Source: an uncultured Lachnospiraceae bacterium
GTDB taxonomy: Bacteria; Bacillota; Clostridia; Lachnospirales; Lachnospiraceae
Assembly (NCBI GenBank): GCA_958405355.1
Contig: CATYEA010000006.1
Location: 1-20,819, forward strand
Length of the DNA stretch: 20,819 nucleotides
Direction: 5' to 3'
Shown here one piece after another: positions 13,636 through 20,819 of this stretch (within the stretch, counting starts at the first letter, position 1; each line of letters starts with the position of its first letter). The notes beneath the pieces were generated by a model, which saw only the letters and a program-made list of their open reading frames with translations, searched no databases and had not been told where the DNA came from. The translations under genes and the position numbers were made by a program.

Positions 13636-16189
13636 GAAAAAAATTTTATTTATCGTCGGATTTTATCTGGTGTCGTTTATTGTGGCATTGCTTCTGACGA
13701 ATCATGTTCTGAATTATGACCGTATTCATCCGTCGAGAAATCAGGGAGATACATCTCTGATTAAATTATATGTAAAAAACAGCGGCATGAAAATTAATGA
13801 AATGGATGCATATGTTCAGGAGATGAATGCGTCTTATCTGCGGCTGAGTATGACGCCGGTGTCGGAGAATAAAACGGTAACGCTTTTAATGTCGGAACCG
13901 GTGAACAATGTTCGGAAAATTTCTTATTCCCTGATGGATGAGAATAACAGCCAGGAGATTGAGTCGGGGGAATGTCCGGAGATTCAGCGTGTGGAAGGCC
14001 AGAGGCAGACAGAAATTCGTTTTCAGTCGGATTTACAGTCGGGTAAGGAATATTGTCTGAATCTGACCGTTGAGGATGATGAGCGGCAGACATATTATTA
14101 TTATACCCGTGTTATTTATGGTAATAATCTTCAGGCCTATGACAAGCTACAGTTCGTCTCTGATTTTCACAATGCCATTTTTGAAAAGACCGCATCCTCC
14201 CGGATCGCAGAATATTTGTCTTTTTCATCGGATGCTTCCAATGATGATTTTCGGAAAGTATCGATTTCCTCGGACAGCGAGGTCGTTACCTGGGGGGATT
14301 TGAATCCGGAGGTCGTCAGCGATGTGGATATGACCATTGTCAATCTGGACAGCCAGACCGGGGAAATTCAGTTGGTTTACGAAATTGAAGCCCGGGACGA
14401 CAGCGGAAATAATTATAATTATATGGTCAGAGAATATTATGAAGTATCCAGCACGGGAAGTACGGTAAATTTGCTGGATTATTCCAGGACCATGGAAGAA
14501 AAACTGGATGAACAGTCATTTGTTTTTAATAATAATCGGATGCGTCTGGGGATTGTTGATGAGAGCAAGATGGACATTCAGGTGTATGGCAAAGAGGAGC
14601 CGGAGGAAGAAGAAAGCCAGACCGGAGAGTCTGGTTCGGAGACTCAGACTGGAAATGAAACCGAATACAATACGTACATTAGTTTTGTAGCGGACGGTGG
14701 TCTGTGGGTTTATAATACCCGTGATAATATATTGACCCAGGCTTTTGGCTTTGAACGGAAAAGCCAGGTCAGCTACAGAGATTCGAGTTATATGAACCAT
14801 GGTGTCAAGGTGCTGCGTACCGAGGAAAATGGCGACCTGTATTTTGCAGTTTATGGTTATATATACAATGGGGACAATGAAGGCCGTTTTGGCATTACAG
14901 TGAATCATTATAACCGGGTGGATGGAACCTACTCGGAGGTTCTGTTTATTCCGTACGATAAGAACTTTAACATGCTGAGTCGGGGCATTCAGAAGATGGC
15001 CTTTATTGATTCAAATGATATGTTGTATATTTGTCTGGAGGATACGATTTACCGTTTTGATATTATTATGAAAGAATCGGAAATCGTGTTGGAACAGGCT
15101 GAGTCGGAGGACTGTGCCATTTCAGGAGACGGCCGGAGCGTTGTCATTTCCCATCGGGATGGAACGGGAACTGTGACAAGTATTGAATGGCGTAATCTGG
15201 AAACGGGAGAGACAAAGGAAATAAAAAGAGAAAATCAGGACATTGCCATGATCGGAATGCTTGGTGAAAACCTGGTTTACGGTGTCGGCAGTATTACCGC
15301 CGAAGAACAGCATTTGGATGTTTTATATATCGTAGATCCAGAACTTAACGTTCTTAAAGAATATACGGTGCCTGGCGGTTATATCACTGAGGCCAGCGTC
15401 GATGGTGATCTGCTGGAGATATTCCGGCAGGGAGATAATCAGGAAAATATGTCTGTGGATTACATTTTGTATAATCAAAATGACAGTCAAAATATCGGTA
15501 CTGTCAATGTCCGTAATGATCAGCGTAAACAGGAAACATGGCTTGTGACAAATGAGTACGGCAATGATATGCCGGTCGTGCTTTTTGCAAGAGCCATTGA
15601 GTCTTATCGGAATACGCAGATGGAATTCCAGGCTCAGAGTGAAGAATATACCGGTTATTTTGTTTATAATAATGAAAACCTGATGAAATACCCGACGTTC
15701 AAAGAAGCCTATGAAGAGGCCCTTTCAAATGGCGGCAAGGTTTTGGACAGCCTTGGACGTATTATCAGCCGTCCGTCTGTGCGCGTCGAGGAAAAGGATT
15801 TGAATGGCTACAGCATTACCCTGGCTGAGTCCGACGAAATGGCCCAGCAGCGGGCTGTGCTTGAGTGGATTTTCAACTATGAAAAATTGAGTGGAGAGCC
15901 AGTTTTGAATAGTAATGATATGTTGGAAAATCTTCAGGAAAATCTGCCGGATTTCCACGTGGTCGATATGACGGGAATTACCCTGTATGATGCTTTAACG
16001 ATGATTTCGGATGGTATTCCGCTGGTCGTTAAAAACAGCGAAGGAACCTGGTGTGTAGCCGAAGGCTATGTTAATGGATATATTGTCATTGCTGACCCGA
16101 AGGACGGCACTGTTTCCGGGTATGAGCAGGATTCTGCGGTGAATGGAATCGCATCCTCCGGTAATGTCATTTATAGTTATTATAAGTAA
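13625..16189 (+). CDS. Large membrane-anchored extracytoplasmic protein with C39-like C-terminal domain, function unknown
   Basis: The 854-residue protein has one N-terminal transmembrane segment (about residues 7-26) after a Lys-rich start, so the bulk is outside the membrane. Residues about 30-320 form a beta-rich region with many Asp/Asn/Ser. An acidic linker follows at about 322-348 (EEPEEEESQTGESGSETQTG). Residues about 350-640 contain repeated strand motifs (FVADGGLWVYNTRDN, MLYICLEDTIYRFD, ISGDGRSVVISHRDG) that look like beta-propeller blades. Residues about 735-854 (QQRAVLEWIFNYEKLSG ... SDGIPLVVKNSEGTWCVAEG, then VIADPKDG) match the outline of a C39-like papain fold without the catalytic Cys and His. 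It overlaps the methyltransferase gene. An envelope-surveillance or scaffolding role is inference only. Confidence 0.8.
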   Translation: MKNKKKILFIVGFYLVSFIVALLLTNHVLNYDRIHPSRNQGDTSLIKLYVKNSGMKINEMDAYVQEMNASYLRLSMTPVSENKTVTLLMSEPVNNVRKISYSLMDENNSQEIESGECPEIQRVEGQRQTEIRFQSDLQSGKEYCLNLTVEDDERQTYYYYTRVIYGNNLQAYDKLQFVSDFHNAIFEKTASSRIAEYLSFSSDASNDDFRKVSISSDSEVVTWGDLNPEVVSDVDMTIVNLDSQTGEIQLVYEIEARDDSGNNYNYMVREYYEVSSTGSTVNLLDYSRTMEEKLDEQSFVFNNNRMRLGIVDESKMDIQVYGKEEPEEEESQTGESGSETQTGNETEYNTYISFVADGGLWVYNTRDNILTQAFGFERKSQVSYRDSSYMNHGVKVLRTEENGDLYFAVYGYIYNGDNEGRFGITVNHYNRVDGTYSEVLFIPYDKNFNMLSRGIQKMAFIDSNDMLYICLEDTIYRFDIIMKESEIVLEQAESEDCAISGDGRSVVISHRDGTGTVTSIEWRNLETGETKEIKRENQDIAMIGMLGENLVYGVGSITAEEQHLDVLYIVDPELNVLKEYTVPGGYITEASVDGDLLEIFRQGDNQENMSVDYILYNQNDSQNIGTVNVRNDQRKQETWLVTNEYGNDMPVVLFARAIESYRNTQMEFQAQSEEYTGYFVYNNENLMKYPTFKEAYEEALSNGGKVLDSLGRIISRPSVRVEEKDLNGYSITLAESDEMAQQRAVLEWIFNYEKLSGEPVLNSNDMLENLQENLPDFHVVDMTGITLYDALTMISDGIPLVVKNSEGTWCVAEGYVNGYIVIADPKDGTVSGYEQDSAVNGIASSGNVIYSYYK

Positions 16190-16298
16190 GATGTTGGTGT
16201 CTGGAATGTCGAAATTTGCGATATATTGTGGTTGCCGACCATGGAAATTCAATGTAGACTAAGGTAAAGAAAATCGCAGGATAAAGGATGTTGCCGAA

Positions 16299-16673
16299 GT
16301 GTACATAGGAAAACTGGACAAGGAAATATATCGCTGTATTACAGGAGATATGGTTACAGACGAAGTGATCATCACGGATCGACAGTTGCAGCATATTAAA
16401 GAACGACATCCGGATTCCTGTTTGAGAACAATTGCCTATTTGGAGACGGTTTTAAAATCACCGGACTACATTATTGAGGATAAACATGCGGATACAGGAT
16501 TGGTTATTAAAAAGGTAGATACGGAGAATGGATTTATTCAGGTGGTTCTTCGATTATGGACAGCGTCCAATGATGGTCTGCATAAAAATTCAATAATCTC
16601 TTGCTGGAGAATCAGTCATGCAAGATTGATGAATTATCTAAGAAACAAAAGAATTCTTTACAAAAAGATGTAA
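16299..16673 (+). CDS. PBECR/BECR-fold nuclease-like protein
   Basis: The 124-residue protein has the pattern of the phage-Barnase-EndoU-ColicinE5/D-RelE-like (PBECR) group: DEVIITDRQLQHIKERHPD, a DYIIED strand, VIKKVDTENGFIQVVLRLWT, and NSIISCWRISHARLMNYLRN before KRILYKKM. The H, R and S/W positions are those expected of a small metal-independent RNase fold, but activity is not shown. The start is GTG at 16299, chosen because AAAGGATG lies eight bases upstream; no ATG is in frame nearby. The gene is visibly richer in A+T than its neighbours and uses rarer codons (AGA, ATA), suggesting acquisition. No antitoxin-like protein gene is adjacent. A small-RNA promoter begins inside its last codons. 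Confidence 0.65.
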   Translation: MYIGKLDKEIYRCITGDMVTDEVIITDRQLQHIKERHPDSCLRTIAYLETVLKSPDYIIEDKHADTGLVIKKVDTENGFIQVVLRLWTASNDGLHKNSIISCWRISHARLMNYLRNKRILYKKM

Positions 16674-16686
16674 TATATTTTATAAT
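16657..16686 (+). promoter_or_regulatory. Near-consensus promoter upstream of the candidate small RNA
   Basis: TTTACA (16657-16662) and a perfect TATAAT (16681-16686) are 18 bases apart. The -35 box lies in the last codons of the PBECR-like gene. Transcription would start near 16693, and no protein gene follows on this strand before the terminator. Confidence 0.6.
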
Positions 16687-16692
16687 TAAAGA

Positions 16693-16799
16693 ATAATATG
16701 AATTAGGATTATCTGAGGTGGTAAAATTCGTTGCAACCACGCACCCTATGGGTTAAAAGAGATGCAGGAGCGGCGACGCCTGCCGGATAATCCTTTTTT
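16693..16799 (+). ncRNA. Candidate small structured RNA, about 107 nt
   Basis: A closing stem pairs AGGATTATC (16705-16713) with GATAATCCT (16786-16794), immediately followed by a T-run to 16799. Inside are three hairpins: GTGGT/ACCAC (16718-16722 with 16736-16740), ACCC/GGGT (16743-16746 with 16750-16753), and GCAGG-AG-CG closed by a GCGA GNRA tetraloop with CG-CCTGC (16764-16783). A promoter lies at the expected distance upstream. I do not recognise it as SRP RNA, 6S RNA, tmRNA or a known riboswitch. A palindromic mobile-element remnant is the main alternative. Confidence 0.45.
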
Positions 16800-16807
16800 A
16801 GTGACAG

Positions 16808-16860
16808 AAAACGTCCTCCGCAGAAAGCATTTTCGCAAGCTTTCCAGGGAGGATGTTTTT
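16808..16860. terminator. Bidirectional composite terminator, second copy of the 1026-1076 design
   Basis: AAAACGTCCTCC (16808-16819) pairs with GGAGGATGTTTT (16848-16859), one wobble. The inner stem GAAAGC (16823-16828) pairs with GCTTTC (16839-16844). It lies just after the stop of the minus-strand aminopeptidase gene. Confidence 0.82.
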
Positions 16861-16867
16861 GTATAGT

Positions 16868-17983
16868 TTACTTCAGATTTTCAGGATTGAGTCCGTCGAG
16901 TTCCGGAAGAACGAACCGTCCGTCTTTACGAATGAGAACGTCGTCAAACCAGATGCTGCCGCCGCCGTATTCCGGTCTCTGGATACAAACCAAATCCCAG
17001 TGAATGGCAGAGTGGTTTCCGTTTGGTGCTTCATCGTAGCAGTTGCCCGGAGTAAAGTGGAAAGACCCCATGATTTTTTCATCAAAGAGAGTGTCTTTCA
17101 TCGGGTTCAAAATATATGGGTTGACGCCGAGGGCAAATTCGCCGATATAGCGGGCGCCGTCATCGGTATCAAGAACCTGATTAATGCGTTCGGTATTATT
17201 GGCCGTTGCTTTCATAATTTTACCGTTTTCAAAAGTAAAGGAAATATTTTCAAAGGTAAAGCCCTGGAAGACAGCTGGGGTATTATAAGTCAGTGTACCG
17301 TTGATGGAGTCTCTGACCGGAGCCGTGTAGACCTCGCCGTCAGGAATGTTCATATTACCGGAGCATTTGATGGCCGGAACACCTTTAATGGAGAAGGTGA
17401 GGTCTGTTCCCGGACCTTCGATGTGGACTTTGTCCGTCTTGTCCATCAGTTCAATGAGCGGTGTCATCGCTTCCCCCATTTTTTCGTAGTCGAGGCAGCA
17501 GACATCAAAATAAAAGTCTTCAAAGGCCTCCAGGCTCTGATTGTTGAGCTGGGCCATAGAGTTATTCGGGTAACGCATAACGCACCAGCGTAGTTTTGGT
17601 ACACGGATTTCGTGGTGGACCGGAGTGCTGTACAGCCGTTCGTAGAGGGCCAGATTGTCCGCAGGGACATCCGAATTTTCGGAGATGTTATCGGAACCGC
17701 GGATGGCAAGATAGCAGTCCATCTGCGACATTTCCAGAGCGGATACCTGGGCCATCAGGCGAAGTTGTTCTTCATTACAGTGAAGCAGCATTTCGCGCTG
17801 AACCCGTGGATTCGTATAGTGAGGAAAAGGCATGGCGCCAACAGCATAGGTTTCTTTGATGAGCTGACGAGCCAGATCTTCGGTACTTTCTCCGGTATAG
17901 TCAATATATACCTTATCTCCAGGTTTCACCTGAATCGATTTGTGGATCAGATTATGAGCGAATACTTTAATACGTTCATCCAT
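16868..17983 (-). CDS. M29-family (thermophilic) aminopeptidase
   Basis: This metallo-aminopeptidase removes N-terminal residues from peptides in the cytoplasm. The 371-residue length is normal. Likely metal ligands and catalytic residues are E217 in PDGEVYTAP, E282 in IGEFALG, H309 in GSFHFTPG, and H328 and D330 in HSAIHWDLV. The N-terminal domain contains VKPGDKVYIDY and LAIRGSDN, as in other M29 members. AAGGAAG upstream supports the ATG at 17983. It is a single-gene unit divergent from asnS, with its own promoter and a composite terminator. Confidence 0.93.
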   Translation of the reverse strand: MDERIKVFAHNLIHKSIQVKPGDKVYIDYTGESTEDLARQLIKETYAVGAMPFPHYTNPRVQREMLLHCNEEQLRLMAQVSALEMSQMDCYLAIRGSDNISENSDVPADNLALYERLYSTPVHHEIRVPKLRWCVMRYPNNSMAQLNNQSLEAFEDFYFDVCCLDYEKMGEAMTPLIELMDKTDKVHIEGPGTDLTFSIKGVPAIKCSGNMNIPDGEVYTAPVRDSINGTLTYNTPAVFQGFTFENISFTFENGKIMKATANNTERINQVLDTDDGARYIGEFALGVNPYILNPMKDTLFDEKIMGSFHFTPGNCYDEAPNGNHSAIHWDLVCIQRPEYGGGSIWFDDVLIRKDGRFVLPELDGLNPENLK

Positions 17984-18018
17984 ATTAAAAACTTCCTTTC
18001 TTTAATCGTTGCCAAGTA

Positions 18019-18047
18019 ATTATACATCTGAATTTCTGTAAAGTCCA
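18019..18047 (-). promoter_or_regulatory. Promoter of the M29 aminopeptidase gene
   Basis: On the minus strand TGGACT (18047-18042) and a perfect TATAAT (18024-18019) are 17 bases apart, 36 bases upstream of the ATG. Confidence 0.6.
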
Positions 18048-18049
18048 CC

Positions 18050-18078
18050 TTTACGAAAGGTAAAATATAATGTAAAAT
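18050..18078 (+). promoter_or_regulatory. Probable promoter of asnS
   Basis: TTTACG (18050-18055) and TAAAAT (18073-18078) are 17 bases apart. A TATAAT at 18066-18071 lies in the spacer but has no -35 partner. The leader would be under 35 bases, leaving no room for a T-box. Confidence 0.4.
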
Positions 18079-18112
18079 ATAGAAGATTGATAATAATACG
18101 GGGGTATTAGCG

Positions 18113-19504
18113 ATGGATTTAGTAACAGTAAGAGAATTATATCGGAATTCTTCAAAATATGTGGATCAAAAAGTGAAGATCGGAGGATGGGTCCGTAATC
18201 TGAGAGACTCAAAAACCTTTGGTTTCCTGGTCATCAATGACGGAACTTATTTTCAGACGCTCCAGGTCGTTTTTGGTGAACAGTTGGACAACTTCCAGGA
18301 TATCTGTAAACTGAATGTGGGTGCGGCCGTCATCGTTGAAGGAACATTGGTGGCAACACCGAAGGCAAAGCAGCCTTTTGAAATCCAGGCTGACAGTGTG
18401 TATGTGGAAGGTGCTTCCACACCGGATTATCCGATTCAGCCGAAACGTCACAGTTTTGAATATCTGCGGACGATGACGCATCTGCGGGCCCGGACAAATA
18501 CATTCCAGGCTGTATTCCGTGTGCGTTCTTTGATTGCCTATGCAATTCATAAGTTTTTCCAGGAACGGGATTTTGTCTATGTGCATACACCATTGATCAC
18601 CGGAAGTGACTGTGAAGGTGCCGGTGAGATGTTCCGTGTAACCACATTGGACCCGGAAAATATGCCAAAGGATGAAGAAGGAAATGTGGATTATTCCAAA
18701 GATTTCTTTGGAAAAGAAACCAATCTGACTGTCAGCGGCCAGTTAAACGGTGAGACCTTTGCCATGGCATTCCGAAACATCTATACATTCGGACCGACTT
18801 TCCGTGCGGAAAATTCCAACACGACCCGTCATGCAGCCGAGTTCTGGATGATCGAGCCGGAGATGGCCTTTGCTGATTTAGAGGATAACATGGCTCTGGC
18901 CGAAGCTATGCTGAAATATGTCATCAACTATGTTTTGGAAAATGCGCCGGAAGAGATGAATTTCTTCAATCAGTTTGTGGACAAAGGGCTTATTGAGCGT
19001 CTGAAACATGTGGCAGGCTCCGACTTTGCCCATGTAACTTATACGGAAGCCGTAGAACTTCTGGAGAAACATAATGACAAATTTGAATATAAAGTTCACT
19101 GGGGAACAGACCTGCAGACAGAGCATGAACGCTATCTGACTGAAAAGGTCTTCAAACGTCCGGTATTCGTAACGGATTATCCGAAGGAAATCAAGGCATT
19201 CTATATGAAGATGAATCCGGATAATAAAACGGTGGCAGCGATGGACCTGCTTGTTCCGGGTATCGGAGAGATTATCGGAGGAAGTCAGCGTGAGGACGAC
19301 CTTGACAAATTAATTCAGCGGATGAATGAATTGGGATTGAAGGAAGAAGATTATGGATTCTATCTGGATCTTCGCCGTTATGGTTCTACCCGTCATTCCG
19401 GTTTTGGACTTGGATTTGAGCGCTGCGTTATGTATTTGACCGGTATGGGCAATATCCGTGATGTCATTCCGTTCCCGAGAACTGTTAAAAACTGTGATAT
19501 TTAA
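18113..19504 (+). CDS. asnS: Asparaginyl-tRNA synthetase
   Basis: This class IIb enzyme charges tRNA-Asn with asparagine. The 463-residue protein has an N-terminal OB-fold anticodon domain ([20 protein letters not shown] at about 20-40), motif 2 around residue 230 ([20 protein letters not shown]), and motif 3 near 430 ([20 protein letters not shown]) ending in [11 protein letters not shown]. The asparagine-type C-terminus P-R-T, rather than aspartate-type, supports AsnRS. The ribosome site is a G-run before the ATG at 18113. It is followed by a terminator hairpin. Confidence 0.97.
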   Translation: MDLVTVRELYRNSSKYVDQKVKIGGWVRNLRDSKTFGFLVINDGTYFQTLQVVFGEQLDNFQDICKLNVGAAVIVEGTLVATPKAKQPFEIQADSVYVEGASTPDYPIQPKRHSFEYLRTMTHLRARTNTFQAVFRVRSLIAYAIHKFFQERDFVYVHTPLITGSDCEGAGEMFRVTTLDPENMPKDEEGNVDYSKDFFGKETNLTVSGQLNGETFAMAFRNIYTFGPTFRAENSNTTRHAAEFWMIEPEMAFADLEDNMALAEAMLKYVINYVLENAPEEMNFFNQFVDKGLIERLKHVAGSDFAHVTYTEAVELLEKHNDKFEYKVHWGTDLQTEHERYLTEKVFKRPVFVTDYPKEIKAFYMKMNPDNKTVAAMDLLVPGIGEIIGGSQREDDLDKLIQRMNELGLKEEDYGFYLDLRRYGSTRHSGFGLGFERCVMYLTGMGNIRDVIPFPRTVKNCDI

Positions 19505-19520
19505 TATGATTTTGTGATGG

Positions 19521-19550
19521 AAGGCTGCGGCAGGCAGCCTTTCTCTTTTA
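19521..19550 (+). terminator. Terminator of asnS
   Basis: AAGGCTGC (19521-19528) pairs perfectly with GCAGCCTT (19534-19541) around a 5-base loop, followed by a pyrimidine-rich TTTCTCTTTT. It lies inside the open frame upstream of the next ATG, which argues for the 19574 start there. Confidence 0.8.
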
Positions 19551-19573
19551 CTAAAGGTAAGGTGGTAGAAAAT

Positions 19574-20819
19574 ATGTTTAAAAAAATTGGTATTCCTAAG
19601 ATTCCGAGCATAATTCTATGGCTGGTGATACCGGCCGTCAGCTTCTGGCTTCTGGAAACACTGACCCATTCTGTTGGTGAGGATATGGAATTTCCCATCA
19701 TTGCTTTAAATCTGGCGTTTTACTACTTGCTTTACGGACTTATTCTGGTCATATCGAAAAGGAGCTTTATCAGCCTGAGTCTGGGCAGTCTTCTGGTGAT
19801 GATCATTGGACTCGTTGATTATTATGTCATTCAGTTCCGATCCGTTCCGTTGTATCCGTGGGATATTTTATCTGTAAAAACGGCCATGAGTGTATCGGAC
19901 AATTACAGTTACAGTCTCAATCAGAAATCTATGCTGATTGTCGCCGGATTTGTCTTGCTGATCGTGATCGGTCTGCTGACACGGTGGAAACTTCCGATAA
20001 AGAATAAACAATATCATCTGCTTTCGGTACTTGGTACTTTGACTCTGTGGGTACTTTATGGTACATCAGTGCAGATGCCTGAGGTCCATGATGCTGTCGG
20101 TTTTTATGAATATCATTTTACGCCGAACGCTTTCTATCAGCTGAATGGATTTGCTGTCAGTTTTATTTCAAATATGCAGTATTTGGATGTTTCGAAGCCG
20201 GGAAATTACAGTGTTCAAAAAGTCCAGGAGATACTGGAACCTTACATAGAAGAAAGTAAAAAAGATGAAGAGGGACAGGCTGATTCAGTAAAGCCCAATA
20301 TTATTGTCATTATGAATGAGGCTTTTTCGGACCCTGCGGTATTGGGGGATTTTGAGACAAATGTGGATTATATGCCTTACATCCGTTCTATGACCAAAAA
20401 TACGGTCAAGGGAAATCTTCATGTGTCTGTGAAGGGAGGAAATACGGCGAATACGGAGTATGAATTTTTGACGGGCAACTCTATGGCATTCCTGCCTGCA
20501 GGTTCCGTCCCTTATCAGCAGTACATACGGGGAGAAATGCCGACAGTGGCAAGCCAATTAAAAAAAATGGGCTATGAAACATTTTCCATTCATCCTTATC
20601 GGGCCAATGGCTGGAATCGAAATAAAGTTTATGAGTATTTTGGATTTGAGACCAGCTATTTTAAAGAAAGCTTTACCAATGCACCAATCATTCGGGAATA
20701 TACGAGTGATCTGGCGACCTATCAGAAAATTGTGGATATTTACAATTCCAAAACGCCGGGACAGCCAATGTTCGTATTTGATGTTACTATGTAGAATCAC
20801 AGCAGTTACAGTAAAGAAT
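19574..20819 (+). pseudogene. Lipoteichoic-acid-synthase-like membrane sulfatase-fold gene, interrupted by an amber codon (partial at window end)
   Basis: From the ATG at 19574 (AAGGTGG site) the frame encodes 406 residues to TAG at 20792-20794. The N-terminus has about five hydrophobic segments, then an extracellular alkaline-phosphatase-superfamily domain: metal ligand E249 (IIVIMNEAFSD) and the catalytic-Thr region GGNTANTEYEFLTG (T291 by comparison with LtaS). The last residues are FVFDVTM, then TAG, then the same frame reads NHSSYSKE to the window edge. The family motif is T-M-Q-N-H, so TAG replaces the glutamine codon CAG by one base change. The C-terminal half, which should hold the remaining metal ligands, lies beyond. 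LtaS-type enzymes polymerise glycerol phosphate from phosphatidylglycerol; the exact polymer here is unknown. A real mutation or a sequence error cannot be separated from this window. Confidence 0.85.

Noticed and set aside
16705..16799. Signal recognition particle RNA or a known riboswitch
   Set aside because: The conserved SRP core (GGAAGGAAGCAG-like) and the cores of common riboswitches are not present, and no protein gene follows on the same strand for a riboswitch to control.
16853..17593. Plus-strand ORF of 246 codons opposite the M29 aminopeptidase gene
   Set aside because: It is antisense to a well-supported enzyme gene, has no ribosome site and no family resemblance.
19514..19573. 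Upstream ATG at 19514 for the LTA-synthase-like gene
   Set aside because: The 20 extra codons are the asnS terminator hairpin; the ATG at 19574 has its own AAGGTGG site.
2421..20794. Alternative genetic code with a reassigned stop codon
   Set aside because: The premature stops are TGA, TAA and TAG. Intact genes in the same window end normally with these codons, so a single reassignment cannot explain them.

Overview
The window looks like chromosomal DNA of a low-to-medium-GC Firmicute, most likely a Clostridium-like gut anaerobe of the Lachnospiraceae. The reasons are AGGAGG-type ribosome sites, mostly ATG with some GTG starts, sigma-A promoters with 17-18 bp spacing, many short hairpin terminators shared between convergent genes, and gene families typical of that group (VTC/DUF4956/carbohydrate-binding lipoprotein cluster, M29 aminopeptidase, LTA-synthase-like protein). 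The genus is inferred from general knowledge, not from a search.

Layout. 1-1076: the tail of a D-2-hydroxyacid dehydrogenase and an alkaline-phosphatase-superfamily phosphodiesterase, ending in a bidirectional terminator shared with convergent upp (uracil salvage). 1893-5287: a tight operon of a VTC polyphosphate-polymerase gene, a DUF4956 membrane protein and a large carbohydrate-binding lipoprotein; the VTC gene carries two in-frame stops. 5321-8442: an XRE regulator divergent from a metallophosphoesterase, a small membrane protein, and the tRNA CCA-adding enzyme (cca). 8440-11896: a minus-strand block with a small anchored protein, plsC and malQ (overlapping by ATGA), and a leaderless M15B peptidase. 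12008-16189: a small acidic protein of unknown function, a SAM methyltransferase, and an 854-residue membrane-anchored protein with a C39-like, probably inactive C-terminal domain. 16299-16860: a PBECR/BECR-type nuclease-like protein followed by a candidate small structured RNA with its own promoter, then a composite terminator. 16868-19550: an M29 aminopeptidase divergent from asnS. 19574-end: an LTA-synthase-like gene interrupted by an amber codon at a conserved glutamine.

Most of the window is housekeeping: nucleotide salvage, tRNA maturation and charging, glycogen/maltodextrin use, phospholipid synthesis and peptide turnover. Two points stand out. First, two genes connected with phosphate polymers or the envelope (VTC and LTA synthase-like) each have premature stops (TGA, TAA; TAG) with intact, family-like sequence continuing in frame beyond. 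Second, the 16.3-16.8 kb interval holds an orphan nuclease-fold gene and a roughly 107-nt RNA-like element with a near-consensus promoter, three internal hairpins, a closing stem and a U-run. That RNA is the best candidate here for something undescribed. No rRNA, tRNA, CRISPR array, transposase or integrase was seen.
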